In this document: positions 19,068 through 27,272 of the stretch, piece after piece
Numbering within the stretch: the stretch's first letter is position 1
How the letters are laid out: the number at the start of each line of letters is the position of its first letter
Assembly (NCBI RefSeq): GCF_000813985.1
Contig: NZ_JWLJ01000001.1
Span: 1,290,453-1,354,452 of the forward strand
Origin: Ruegeria sp. ANG-R
GTDB taxonomy: Bacteria > Pseudomonadota > Alphaproteobacteria > Rhodobacterales > Rhodobacteraceae
Direction: 5' to 3'
DNA length: 64,000 bases
Made by a program: the position numbers and the translations under genes
The notes under the pieces: generated by a model
What the model was told of the DNA's origin: nothing
Seen by the model: the letters and a program-made list of their open reading frames with translations, nothing else
Databases searched by the model: none

Positions 19068-19985
19068 TCAATCCTCCGCCACAATATCTGCGATTTTGCG
19101 TTTCAGAACGCGCGTCACCTGTTCCAGCGCGCGTTTGTCATCCTTGTTCAGGCCTTTGAGCGGAGGCCGCACAGGACCCGCATCAATCCCATTCATGGTC
19201 ACCCCATGTTTGATCGTCTGGATGAATTTGCCCCCCTGCTCCAGCACCCGCATCAGCGGCATCAGCGCGCTCATGATGCGGCGGCCTTTGGCAAAGTCGC
19301 CCTCGATCACGCAGGCCTGATACAGCGCCACATGCTCGGCGGGCAGAAAGTTCGATCCGCCGCAGACCCAGAACGGTGCACCCCAGGCGAAGAACTCCAG
19401 CGCCTGATCGTCCATGCCGCAGCCCAGCTGAATATGCGGATAATCCCGCGCCAACAGGTGTACCCGGTTGATATCGCCTGAGCTTTCCTTGATGCCGCAG
19501 AAATTCCGGCTGCGGCCAACGCGGTCCAGGAACTCCTCGCCCATCATCGTGCCGGTCCGGTGCGGATAGTTGTACAGCATCACCGGCAGATCAGCCGCCT
19601 TGTCGATCGCCAGAGCGTTCAGCGCATTCTCACGGTCTGTCGGCACCGAATACGGCGGGCTGGCCAACAGGATCGAATCCGCGCCCAGTTCCCGCGCGCC
19701 CGAGGCCAGCGCAACGGAATCGTCGGTCAGCATCGCGCCCGTGCCAACGACCAACGGCACCCGCCCTTTCAAACGTTCATGAGTAAACCGCGCCAGTTCC
19801 AGTCGTTCCTCAACGGTTTGGGCATAATTCTCACCCGTCGACCCGCCCGAGATCAGCCCGTGCACGCCCTGTTCGACCAGATAGTCGATCACCTCGGCCA
19901 ACGCGTCCCAGTTCACGCTGCCATCCGCCAGATACGGCGTCACCACCGGCGTATAGATACCCTCAAATCTGAAGATCGGAGTCAT
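19068..19985 (-). CDS. Dihydrodipicolinate synthase-family (DapA/NAL) enzyme
   Basis: A 305-residue (beta/alpha)8 Schiff-base enzyme. Lys166 (FCGIKESSGD) would form the imine; GGSTGE (47-52) and Tyr138/Tyr140 (LYNYPHRTG) complete the active site. The family includes DapA, sialate lyase, KdgD and the 1-pyrroline-4-hydroxy-2-carboxylate deaminase of hydroxyproline breakdown (HypD/LhpC). It is not a clear biosynthetic DapA, and its position with hpbD, FAD oxidase and ALDH favours the deaminase role. The gene starts 7 bases downstream of gntR and lies in the same operon. Confidence 0.9.
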   Translation of the reverse strand: MTPIFRFEGIYTPVVTPYLADGSVNWDALAEVIDYLVEQGVHGLISGGSTGENYAQTVEERLELARFTHERLKGRVPLVVGTGAMLTDDSVALASGARELGADSILLASPPYSVPTDRENALNALAIDKAADLPVMLYNYPHRTGTMMGEEFLDRVGRSRNFCGIKESSGDINRVHLLARDYPHIQLGCGMDDQALEFFAWGAPFWVCGGSNFLPAEHVALYQACVIEGDFAKGRRIMSALMPLMRVLEQGGKFIQTIKHGVTMNGIDAGPVRPPLKGLNKDDKRALEQVTRVLKRKIADIVAED

Positions 19986-19992
19986 GTGTCCC

Positions 19993-20703
19993 TCATGCAG
20001 ATGTCTTGCCGGGGACCTGCCCCAGCGGAAAATCCAACCCCTCAGGCATCACGAACAGCTCGATCTGATCGCGTGACAGGGTCCAGTGGTCGTCAGCAAG
20101 CTGCGCAGCAGCCGCTTCATCGCCCGCCTCGATGGCGGCGATGATGGCGTCGTGCTGATGACTGGCTTGCGACAGGTTCTCGGTCATCTGTACGGTCTGC
20201 GGGCGATAAAATGTCATCCCGATGCGCGCATGATCGATCAGCAGCCGGTTGAATGAAGGGGATAAATAGACATTCCCCGCCATCTCACCGGTCACCTCGT
20301 GAAACCGCGTGTTAGCCAGTGTCCGCTCCTCGGCCGAGCCCGTACGCAGGGCCTGTCGGAACACCTCCTGCGCCGCTTTCAGCTGATCAATCTGATCGGA
20401 CGTCGCATTGGCCGCGGCCAGCCGCAGCACCGCGCCATAGACCATTGGCGCGACCAGAAAGAAATCCCGCAACGTGGTATGAGACATCTCGGATACCCGT
20501 GCCCCGCGATGGGTCCGCAGGTCCAAGTACCCCTCACCGGCCAACTGCCGGAACACTTCGCGCAACGGCGTGCGCGACAACCCAAAGGCCTGCGACAACT
20601 GCGCCTCGTCCAGATCCTCTCCGGGACGCAGACGCAGGGTCAGAACCGACATCTTCAAATGCTCGGCCAACGCCTCTTTTGGTGATCTGCCCTCGTCCCT
20701 CAT
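19993..20703 (-). CDS. GntR-family regulator (FadR/FCD type)
   Basis: A 236-residue regulator with an N-terminal winged helix (DEAQLSQAFGLSRTPLREVFRQLAGEGYL, about residues 31-60) and a C-terminal all-helical FCD ligand domain with candidate metal-binding residues in RFHEVTGEMAG and SHQHDAII. FCD regulators usually repress a catabolic operon and are released by its substrate or an intermediate. It is the first gene of the minus-strand operon, and a TTGTATACAG palindrome lies 66 bases upstream, the best candidate for its own operator. Confidence 0.92.
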   Translation of the reverse strand: MRDEGRSPKEALAEHLKMSVLTLRLRPGEDLDEAQLSQAFGLSRTPLREVFRQLAGEGYLDLRTHRGARVSEMSHTTLRDFFLVAPMVYGAVLRLAAANATSDQIDQLKAAQEVFRQALRTGSAEERTLANTRFHEVTGEMAGNVYLSPSFNRLLIDHARIGMTFYRPQTVQMTENLSQASHQHDAIIAAIEAGDEAAAAQLADDHWTLSRDQIELFVMPEGLDFPLGQVPGKTSA

Positions 20704-20769
20704 TCGCTCCCTTTCATCGCGTTCCTGCGAATCGATACCTCGTTCTCTCGTACCGCATAAAAATACATG

Positions 20770-20779
20770 TTGTATACAG
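20770..20779. promoter_or_regulatory. Candidate GntR operator (TTGTATACAG)
   Basis: A near-perfect palindrome of the TTGTATACAA kind known for FadR-subfamily GntR proteins, in the divergent region between gntR and the GlxA-type gene, so it could regulate both. A weaker match precedes the mttB-like gene (11832-11841). Confidence 0.45.
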
Positions 20780-20836
20780 ATAGTTTTCGTGCAGCATGAC
20801 CGAAGCCAACAGCACTCCCTGATTCAGGTCCCATCG

Positions 20837-21787
20837 ATGAGCCAAACACAGCACTTCGCTTTCATACTGGTCGAGGAATTCTCGCATCTCGCCTTCTCTT
20901 GCGCGGTGGAGCCGTTGAGGATCGCAAATTTGCTGGCCGAGGATGACCTCTACAGGTGGTCCTTCCTGTCCGAGCACGCTGAGCAGGCAGTCTGTTCAAA
21001 CGGATCGGTCACTCTGGTGCATGGCGGCCTGAGTTCCGTCCCGAAATGCGACCAACTGTTTGTTCTGTCAGGTATAAACATGCGCAACCACGTCTCGCGC
21101 CCGTTGCTCGCCACCTTGCGCCGGGAACGTGCGCGGGGCACGAATATCGGCGCCTTGTGTTCCGGTGCATGGCTGCTGGCCGAGGCCGGGTTTCTGGACG
21201 GGATGCAAGCCGCAATACACTGGGAATATCACGATTCCTTTATGGAGGCTTTTCCTGAAACAAATCTCGTCCGCAGCGTCTTTGTCGCCGACGAAAAACA
21301 CATGACCGCCTCGGGTGGTACCGCGACCGCAGATCTGATGCTGCACCTGATCGAACGCGACCATGGCCACGATCTGTCAGTCGCTGTGGCCGATCAGATG
21401 GTCTATAACGCCGTCCGCAACGCCACCGCCGATCAGCGCGTCTCGCTGCAATCGCGCAACGGGATGCGGAACACGCATCTGGCCAAGGCGATCCACATCA
21501 TGACCGACAATATCCAAAGCCCGCTGTCGCCCTCGGTCATTGCCAGCGATATCGGCATCTCAACCCGGCAACTGGAGCGTCTGTTTGGGAAATTCCTCAA
21601 CACCTCGCCCAAGAAATACTTCATGGAGCTACGGCTGGATCGCGCCCGCAACCTGCTGCTGCAGACCGAATCCTCCGTGACCGAAGTCGCCTTTGCCTGC
21701 GGCTTCGAAAGCGCCGGTCACTTCTCGCGCGTATACCGGGCTGCCTTTGGTGTCACGCCGATGCAGCAGCGCAGCAGGCTCGATTGA
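20837..21787 (+). CDS. GlxA-type AraC-family regulator (GATase1-like plus AraC HTH)
   Basis: A 316-residue protein with an N-terminal class I glutamine-amidotransferase-like domain (residues about 5-170, with GALCSGAWLLAEAG at the nucleophile elbow) and a C-terminal AraC DNA-binding domain (two HTH motifs, SDIGISTRQLERLFGKFL and VAFACGFESAGHFSRVYRAAFG). This architecture is shared with the Pseudomonas regulators of glycine betaine (GbdR), carnitine (CdhR) and dimethylglycine (SouR) catabolism, which fits the neighbouring betaine genes. It is divergent from gntR. The start is the ATG at 20837 (MSQTQHFAF); the longer frame upstream is not protein-like. Confidence 0.92.
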   Translation: MSQTQHFAFILVEEFSHLAFSCAVEPLRIANLLAEDDLYRWSFLSEHAEQAVCSNGSVTLVHGGLSSVPKCDQLFVLSGINMRNHVSRPLLATLRRERARGTNIGALCSGAWLLAEAGFLDGMQAAIHWEYHDSFMEAFPETNLVRSVFVADEKHMTASGGTATADLMLHLIERDHGHDLSVAVADQMVYNAVRNATADQRVSLQSRNGMRNTHLAKAIHIMTDNIQSPLSPSVIASDIGISTRQLERLFGKFLNTSPKKYFMELRLDRARNLLLQTESSVTEVAFACGFESAGHFSRVYRAAFGVTPMQQRSRLD

Positions 21788-21825
21788 TCAAAGCTGTGAC
21801 TGGACAGGAGGCCATGGTTGGGATT

Positions 21826-21845
21826 ATCTGAACAAGTGTTCAGAT
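21826..21845. promoter_or_regulatory. Palindrome ATCTGAAC-AAGT-GTTCAGAT
   Basis: Perfect 8-bp arms around four bases, ending 15 bases before the start codon of the SDR gene at 21861. The TGAAC-N4-GTTCA core is like operators of TetR-family regulators. It could also be an mRNA hairpin just before the ribosome binding site. Confidence 0.55.
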
Positions 21846-21860
21846 CAGGAAGGACCCGCC

Positions 21861-22616
21861 ATGCAACTCTCAACCACAGCTGCGGTGATCACCGGCGGAG
21901 CCTCCGGCCTGGGTGAGGCCACTGCCCGCCACTTTGCCGAAAACGGCGCGCAGGTCACCATCCTTGATCGTGACGCCGAGCGTGGCCCACAAGTCGCCGC
22001 CGAAATCGGAGGGCATTTCGCGCAAACTGATGTGACGGATGAGGCCTCGGTCGCTGCAGCGATTGCACATGCGATGGACAAGATGGGTCGCATCACCGCC
22101 GCGGTGAACTGCGCAGGGATCGCGATTGGGGCCAAAACCGTCGGCAAAGACGGCCCGCACCCCCTGGGCGCGTTCCAACGTACCATCGACATCAATCTGG
22201 TCGGCTCTTTCAACGTCTCACGTCTTGCCGCTGTCGAGATGGCCAAGAACGATCCCGAACCGGATGGTGCGCGTGGCGTGATTATCAACACCGCCTCCAT
22301 CGCCGCCTTTGACGGGCAAAAGGGTCAGGCGGCATACGCGGCCTCGAAAGGCGGCGTGGTTGGCATGACCCTACCCATGGCGCGCGACTTGGCCTCGACC
22401 GGTATCCGCGTGATGGCCATCGCACCGGGCATCTTCATGACCCCGATGCTGGCTGGTCTGCCCGAAGAGGTGCAGCAACAGCTTGCGGCGGACGTCCCTA
22501 ACCCCGCCCGCCTCGGCGACCCGCGCGAATACGGCCGTCTGGCTGGGTTCATCGTCGAGATGGGTTACCTGAACGGAGAGGTCATCCGCATCGACGGTGC
22601 CCTGCGGATGCGCTAA
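21861..22616 (+). CDS. SDR, 3-hydroxyacyl-CoA dehydrogenase type 2-like
   Basis: A 251-residue SDR. The cofactor loop TGGASGLG, NCAG, catalytic Ser (NTASIAAFDGQ) and YAASK are present. The ASIAAFDGQKGQAAYAASKGGVVGMTLPMARDLA-type region (cited here only by its position, about residues 143-175) and the C-terminal GYLNGEVIRIDGALRMR resemble the HSD10/3-hydroxy-2-methylbutyryl-CoA dehydrogenase branch, which oxidises short-chain 3-hydroxyacyl-CoA. GGAAGGA precedes the ATG. It follows the GlxA-type gene by 73 bases and may or may not belong to the betaine island. Confidence 0.9.
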   Translation: MQLSTTAAVITGGASGLGEATARHFAENGAQVTILDRDAERGPQVAAEIGGHFAQTDVTDEASVAAAIAHAMDKMGRITAAVNCAGIAIGAKTVGKDGPHPLGAFQRTIDINLVGSFNVSRLAAVEMAKNDPEPDGARGVIINTASIAAFDGQKGQAAYAASKGGVVGMTLPMARDLASTGIRVMAIAPGIFMTPMLAGLPEEVQQQLAADVPNPARLGDPREYGRLAGFIVEMGYLNGEVIRIDGALRMR

Positions 22617-22626
22617 ACCGGGTTTC

Positions 22627-23181
22627 ATGACCGAGCGGCAGAAAATGGCGGCAGGCGAGTGGTATTGCTGCCTCGACCCCGAACTGGAAGTGCTTCGCAT
22701 GAAAGCACGCCGCGCGGTTCATGCCCACAACACCTGCCCACCCGATGACAGAGGGTCAATAGCGCCCGAATTGGCGGCGCTCTTTGCGGGGATCGGGCAA
22801 GACTGCTATGTCGAGGCCCCGTTCCACTGCGCCTATGGGATGAACCTGTCGCTGGGCGACCGGGTGTATCTGAACGCTGGCTGTGTCATTCTCGACACCG
22901 CGCCTGTTTGCATCGGCAGCGACTCGATGCTTGGGCCCACGGTGCAGATTTACTGTGCACAACACGCCAAGGACCCAACCCTGCGCGCCCAGGGTCTGGA
23001 AATCGACCACCCGGTGACAATCGGAGAAAATGTCTGGATCGGCGGCGGAGCGATCATCATGCCCGGCGTCACCATCGGAGACCGCGCCATTGTCGGCGCG
23101 GGTAGCGTTGTTACCAAAGACGTCCTGCCCGGAGAGACAGTTGTCGGCAACCCCGCCCGGTCTATCCGGCCTGACCCATAG
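22627..23181 (+). CDS. Maltose/sugar O-acetyltransferase family protein
   Basis: A 184-residue left-handed beta-helix acetyltransferase of the Maa/NodL/LacA group. MTERQKMAAGEWYCCLDPEL is the Mac domain at the N-terminus; hexapeptide repeats run from about residue 60 (NLSLGDRVYLNAGCVILD) to the end (VTIGENVWIGGGAIIMPGVTIGDRAIVGAGSVVTKDV). The catalytic His in CAQHAKD is present. It would transfer acetyl from acetyl-CoA to a sugar hydroxyl. The ATG at 22627 lies 10 bases after the SDR gene; its 3' end overlaps the convergent HxlR gene by 20 bases. Confidence 0.92.
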   Translation: MTERQKMAAGEWYCCLDPELEVLRMKARRAVHAHNTCPPDDRGSIAPELAALFAGIGQDCYVEAPFHCAYGMNLSLGDRVYLNAGCVILDTAPVCIGSDSMLGPTVQIYCAQHAKDPTLRAQGLEIDHPVTIGENVWIGGGAIIMPGVTIGDRAIVGAGSVVTKDVLPGETVVGNPARSIRPDP

Positions 23182-23500
23182 CCCGATCCCGACCCCAATC
23201 CGCCAGTGCCTCGATCACCGGGCGCAACGCTTGACCCTTATCGGTTAGGCTGTATTCCACTCTGGGTGGCACCTCGGCAAATATTTTACGATGCACGATC
23301 CCGTCCGCCTCAAGCTCTCGCAACTGCTTGGTCAGGCTGCGTTGAGTCACAGTGCCCAATGCGCGCGATAGGGCGTTGAAACGCATGGTTCCACCCAGAA
23401 GATGATAGATCACCAGCCCTTTCCATTTGCCCGAGATCTGTTCCAGCCCGGCTTCAACCGGGCAGCCCCCGCTACAGTCATATCTGTCGAACCGATCCAT
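23162..23500 (-). CDS. HxlR-family transcriptional regulator
   Basis: A 112-residue winged-helix protein with CPVEAGLEQISGKWKGLVIYHL, the signature HxlR beginning with the conserved Cys, followed by RFNALSRALGTVTQRSLTKQLRELEADGIV. I chose the ATG at 23500 (MDRFDRYDC) because AGGAGG sits five bases upstream of it; an ATG at 23515 is in frame. Members often sense reactive electrophiles or redox change through the conserved Cys. It is divergent from a small quinol-monooxygenase-like gene, the likely target. Confidence 0.92.
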   Translation of the reverse strand: MDRFDRYDCSGGCPVEAGLEQISGKWKGLVIYHLLGGTMRFNALSRALGTVTQRSLTKQLRELEADGIVHRKIFAEVPPRVEYSLTDKGQALRPVIEALADWGRDRAMGQAG

Positions 23501-23624
23501 CCCGACCTCCTGCATCAAGCAGTATACAAATGGTACCTACCTGCATAGATAGTGCGTACTTGCTAATCTGATATGTGTGTCACATATCCCGGTTCATCGC
23601 AACTGAACCCCAAAAGGACACGCC

Positions 23625-23912
23625 ATGGCCCTGACCATTCTCGCCCAGATCACCGCTCATCCCGGCAAGGAATCTCTTGTTCGCGCCGAACTGGAAAAGC
23701 TGGTTCCAATCACCCGCGCCGAAGAAGGCTGCATCCAATACGACTTGCACGTCGACACCACTAATCCCGGTGTCTTTGTGTTCTACGAAAACTGGGAAAA
23801 TCGGGACCTGTGGCAAACGCATATGGGCGCCCCGCATCTCGCCGCCTACATGGAAGCGACCGAGGGGGCAGTCGCCGAGTTCACGTTGAATGAAATGACG
23901 CGGATTGATTAA
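23625..23912 (+). CDS. Antibiotic biosynthesis monooxygenase (ABM/YgiN-like) protein
   Basis: A 95-residue ferredoxin-like-fold protein with the ABM pattern: ILAQITAHPGKESLVRAELEKL, the AEEGCIQYDLHVD strand, VFVFYENWENRDLWQTHM and the C-terminal beta strand. YgiN-type members act on quinols or handle reactive quinones; others are cofactor-free oxygenases. It is divergent from hxlR with a 124-bp regulatory region and is followed by a clear terminator, so it is monocistronic. Confidence 0.9.
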   Translation: MALTILAQITAHPGKESLVRAELEKLVPITRAEEGCIQYDLHVDTTNPGVFVFYENWENRDLWQTHMGAPHLAAYMEATEGAVAEFTLNEMTRID

Positions 23913-23926
23913 CAAGCGATTTGCAC

Positions 23927-23955
23927 AACCGGGGTAGGATCACTGCCCCGGTTTT
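23927..23955 (+). terminator. Rho-independent terminator after the ABM gene
   Basis: AACCGGGG (23927-23934) pairs with CCCCGGTT (23946-23953), followed by a short T-run (TTTT ending at 23955). Confidence 0.85.
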
Positions 23956-24000
23956 GTACAAGTCAGACAATTCGATCCTTTGAGTGGGTACAACTCGGAC

Positions 24001-25809
24001 TCAACCGATTTCGGCCTTCTCTTCCAGCATCAGCCATTCTTCTTCAGCCGCTGAAAGCTTTTCCTGCCGTTCAACCAACGCATCGGTTGCCTTTTTGAAT
24101 TTGACCGGCTCACGGGTGAACAACTCCGGGTCCGACATCAATTCCTCAAGCTTGGCAATCTCGGCCTCAAGGCGCGCGATCTCGGCAGGCAGCTTTTCAA
24201 GCCGGTGTTTCTCCGAGAATGACAGCCCTGTCTTGAGCTTCGCTTCTTGCTTTACCTTCGTCTTTGAAGGTTTTGTTTTGTCTTCTTTTTTCTGGTCCAA
24301 CTCACCACGCTGCGCAACGTAATCGGACCACCCCCCGGCGTAAACGGTTGCGCGCCCATTGCCTTCCATCGCAATGGTTGTGGTCGCGACTCGATCCAGA
24401 AAATCCCGATCATGGCTGACCAGCAGCACCGTGCCATCGTAATCGTCCAGCAATTCCTGCAACAGATCGAGCGTTTCAACATCCAGATCATTCGTCGGCT
24501 CATCCAGCACCAACAGATTCGAGGTTTTTGCCATCAACTTTGCCAACAGCAATCGGGCTTTTTCACCACCAGACAAGGATTTAACAGCCGCTCTTGCCTG
24601 CGCATCATCGAACAGAAACTCTTTGAGATAGCCCACTACATGTTTGGGTTGTCCGCCCACCATCACCTGATCGGCCTTGCCTGAAACCCGCATCTCGGGG
24701 TCACCTGTCAGGCTGTCCCACAAGCTCATTTCCGGGTCCAGCTGCGCACGCGCCTGATCGAACACTGCGATTTCCAGATTGGTACCGAGGGCCACCGAAC
24801 CCTCATCCGGCTCGACCTGACCCAGTAGCATTTTCAACAATGTGGTCTTGCCCACACCATTGGGGCCGACAAAAGCCACACGATCCCCACGCTGCACCAG
24901 AAGATCGAAATTGCGCACAATCTGCTGAGCCCCGAACGCCTTGGAAACGCCAGTAGACTCGATCACCTTACGTCCAGATTTTGGGCCTGATTCCAACGTC
25001 ATAGCAGCAGAACCCTGACGTTTGATCTGCGCCGCTCGCTCAGCGCGCAGCGCCTGCAGCGCACGCACCCGGCCCTGATTGCGCTTACGCCGCGCACTGA
25101 TGCCTTCGACGGCCCATCGTGCCTCGGACTTGATCAGTCGGTTCAGCTTGTGCCGCTGCTGATCTTCCTCTTCCCAGACCTTGTCGCGCCAGCCTTCAAA
25201 GGCTTCAAAGCCCTGCTCCTGCCGTCGTACCATTCCGCGATCGATCCACAGCGTCGCGCGGGTCAGCGCCCTCAGAAAGGCCCTGTCATGCGAAATCAGA
25301 ACAAAGGCCGCGCGGGTCGATCCCAACTCGCGTTCAAGCCATGCGATCGCTTCGATATCCAAATGGTTCGTCGGCTCGTCCAGCAGCATCAGGTCCGGCG
25401 CCTCGGCCATCAGCTTGGCCAATGCCGCGCGCCGCCTTTCCCCGCCCGAAGCGGTTTCGACCGCGCGAGCGGGATCGAATTTCAGACCCTCGGCTGCGCG
25501 CTCGACCTTATAAAGTTCTCCCGGCTCCAATCCGCTGGACGCATAATCCCCAAGCGTCGCAAATCCCTCCATACCGGGGTCCTGCTCCATATACCCCACG
25601 GACTTGCCCGGAGGGATAACGATATCCCCCTGATCGGCCTCAACCAATCCGGCCATCACTTTCATCAAAGTCGACTTACCCGACCCATTCCGCCCGACCA
25701 ACGCCACGCGATCACCGGGCTGAACCACAAGATCCAAACCGGAAAACACCGGATCACCTCCGAACGTCAGAGAGATACCGGACATCTGCAACAAAGGAAT
25801 TCTCGCCAT
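24001..25809 (-). CDS. uup: ABC-F ATPase of the Uup family
   Basis: A 602-residue soluble protein with two ABC ATPase domains: Walker A GRNGSGKST and GPNGVGKTT, signatures ASGGERRR and LSGGEKAR, Walker B LMLLDEPTNHLD and LLVLDEPTNDLD. It has no membrane segments. The linker between the domains and the lysine-rich C-terminal coiled coil (about residues 520-600, EKHRLEKLPAEIARLEAEIAKL) define the Uup branch, which binds DNA or ribosomes and affects transposon excision, Holliday-junction metabolism and ribosome assembly. Confidence 0.93.
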   Translation of the reverse strand: MARIPLLQMSGISLTFGGDPVFSGLDLVVQPGDRVALVGRNGSGKSTLMKVMAGLVEADQGDIVIPPGKSVGYMEQDPGMEGFATLGDYASSGLEPGELYKVERAAEGLKFDPARAVETASGGERRRAALAKLMAEAPDLMLLDEPTNHLDIEAIAWLERELGSTRAAFVLISHDRAFLRALTRATLWIDRGMVRRQEQGFEAFEGWRDKVWEEEDQQRHKLNRLIKSEARWAVEGISARRKRNQGRVRALQALRAERAAQIKRQGSAAMTLESGPKSGRKVIESTGVSKAFGAQQIVRNFDLLVQRGDRVAFVGPNGVGKTTLLKMLLGQVEPDEGSVALGTNLEIAVFDQARAQLDPEMSLWDSLTGDPEMRVSGKADQVMVGGQPKHVVGYLKEFLFDDAQARAAVKSLSGGEKARLLLAKLMAKTSNLLVLDEPTNDLDVETLDLLQELLDDYDGTVLLVSHDRDFLDRVATTTIAMEGNGRATVYAGGWSDYVAQRGELDQKKEDKTKPSKTKVKQEAKLKTGLSFSEKHRLEKLPAEIARLEAEIAKLEELMSDPELFTREPVKFKKATDALVERQEKLSAAEEEWLMLEEKAEIG

Positions 25810-25877
25810 GCCCGCCAGCTAAACCGGCAAAAGCAAAGCGTCAACGCCCCCGCTTCACCTTTTGCAAAATACTCAAA

Positions 25878-26612
25878 TCACCCGGCAACCGAACGCAGCA
25901 GACGTTTGCGTTCGGCGGGAATAGCCCCGATCTCGAGGCCGGTGAACACGTGCAGGGTATTCATATGCCGATCAACGACGGCATGATCGCTGACCCAGCC
26001 CCCCATCATCAGATAGGTGCGCAGCAATGGCGGCATTCGCAGCATCGCCTGTTTCACGTTCGGACGCCGACGTAGCCGGGCCGCGAACCGAAAGACATCC
26101 GGTGCCTTCACCCGAGGCAGCCAGCGCTTCGGTGCCAGATGCCGATGCTTGAGCATGGCAAATGCGTCAAGATACTCGGCCGTCTCGGTCCCCGCGAAAG
26201 ACGAGCATCCGAACAGCATCTCGACCCCGTTCTGATCGACATAAGCCGTCATCGCCCCCCACGCGACGCGCAGGATATCCGGATCTTTCCACGCGGGATG
26301 AATACAGAACCGGCCCATCTCGACCATCGGTCCCGAGAATTCGTTCAACGCGGACAGATCGTAGAACTGAGACGAATAACTCAGCCCTATTTCAGCACCG
26401 TTCTGCATTGTGAGCATTCGAAAACAGCAGACCAATCTTCCGTCGGAGTGCATATCTTCCACCAGAACGTGCGAACATCGTTCGTCAAATCGGTCACAAT
26501 CCAATCGCTCTGTCCCGAAGGCCAGTGTCCGCAGCGCCTGCGCTGCCGCCACGTCCCGCTCGGACTGCGCCAGGCGAGCGCGATAGTGGCCCTTGCTCAA
26601 CAAAACAGCCAT
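25878..26612 (-). CDS. OlsB/GlsB-type acyl-ACP-dependent aminolipid N-acyltransferase
   Basis: A 244-residue GNAT-fold acyltransferase of the OlsB family, which acylates the amino group of ornithine (OlsB) or glutamine (GlsB) with a 3-hydroxyacyl-ACP as the first step of aminolipid synthesis. Recognisable stretches are RARLAQSERDVAAAQALR, EMGRFCIHPAWKDPDILR and LFGCSSFAGTE. The start at 26612 has AGGAGG upstream. olsA, the second acyltransferase often adjacent to olsB, is not here; uup follows instead. That makes the glutamine-lipid paralogue of roseobacters (glsB) a serious alternative, so no symbol is given. Confidence 0.85.
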   Translation of the reverse strand: MAVLLSKGHYRARLAQSERDVAAAQALRTLAFGTERLDCDRFDERCSHVLVEDMHSDGRLVCCFRMLTMQNGAEIGLSYSSQFYDLSALNEFSGPMVEMGRFCIHPAWKDPDILRVAWGAMTAYVDQNGVEMLFGCSSFAGTETAEYLDAFAMLKHRHLAPKRWLPRVKAPDVFRFAARLRRRPNVKQAMLRMPPLLRTYLMMGGWVSDHAVVDRHMNTLHVFTGLEIGAIPAERKRLLRSVAG

Positions 26613-26710
26613 GGTCGCATCCTCCTGCGGTTGCCGACCGATCACATCTGTCTGGTCCTTACCACAGTATGTGTGACTGTCCTGTGACCACCGCAAGGGG
26701 ACCGGGCGGC

Positions 26711-27187
26711 TTAGTTGCTCGCGCCGGGAATATTCGCCGGATTGAAGTTACCGATATTGCCCAGCAGCTGACGTAGGAAGCCTTTGTCTTCCACGTTGGA
26801 ATCAGTCACACGGCGATCGAGCACGATGACATATCCGTCTTCCAGACCGAACCGCTCGATATTGCGCACTACGCCACGCTGGTCAAAGCTGATCGCCACC
26901 AGTTCACGCGAAACAACCTTGGGCCGTTTGGGGCCGTAATGACGTATGCGGGATGTGACATAATAAAAGCCCGAATCCCGTACGACCCCCGATGCGGTAG
27001 GCGCTCCGATGGTCTCTTCCACGCTGTCGCGATTATCGACGCCAACCTTGATCTTGGCCAGGTCCTCTGGCGGGGGCACGTATCCGTGATTCTTGAAGAC
27101 AGGCGTGCACGCGCCGACGGCCGCCAGACAGGCAGCAAAGACAAGCGTTTTCGATGCCGGTTTCAACCTGTTCACAACCTTCAACAT
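26711..27187 (-). CDS. bamE: Outer membrane protein assembly factor BamE (SmpA/OmlA)
   Basis: A 158-residue lipoprotein. The signal peptide ends LAAVGAC with the lipidated Cys27, followed by HGYVPPPEDLAKIKVGVDNRDSVEETIGAPTA, the SmpA/OmlA fold that in the BAM complex helps insert outer-membrane proteins. It is longer than E. coli BamE, with a C-terminal extension (DRRVTDSNVEDKGFLRQLL) as in other Rhodobacteraceae. It is divergent from yceD across an 85-bp promoter region and lies 98 bases before the aminolipid gene. Confidence 0.92.
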   Translation of the reverse strand: MLKVVNRLKPASKTLVFAACLAAVGACTPVFKNHGYVPPPEDLAKIKVGVDNRDSVEETIGAPTASGVVRDSGFYYVTSRIRHYGPKRPKVVSRELVAISFDQRGVVRNIERFGLEDGYVIVLDRRVTDSNVEDKGFLRQLLGNIGNFNPANIPGASN

Positions 27188-27272
27188 TCACACCCTCTTG
27201 CCTTGGCCCGTCGCGGACCCTATCCGATTACAGAAACCGGCGCTCCGGTTCAACACAGGAAAGACTCAACAT

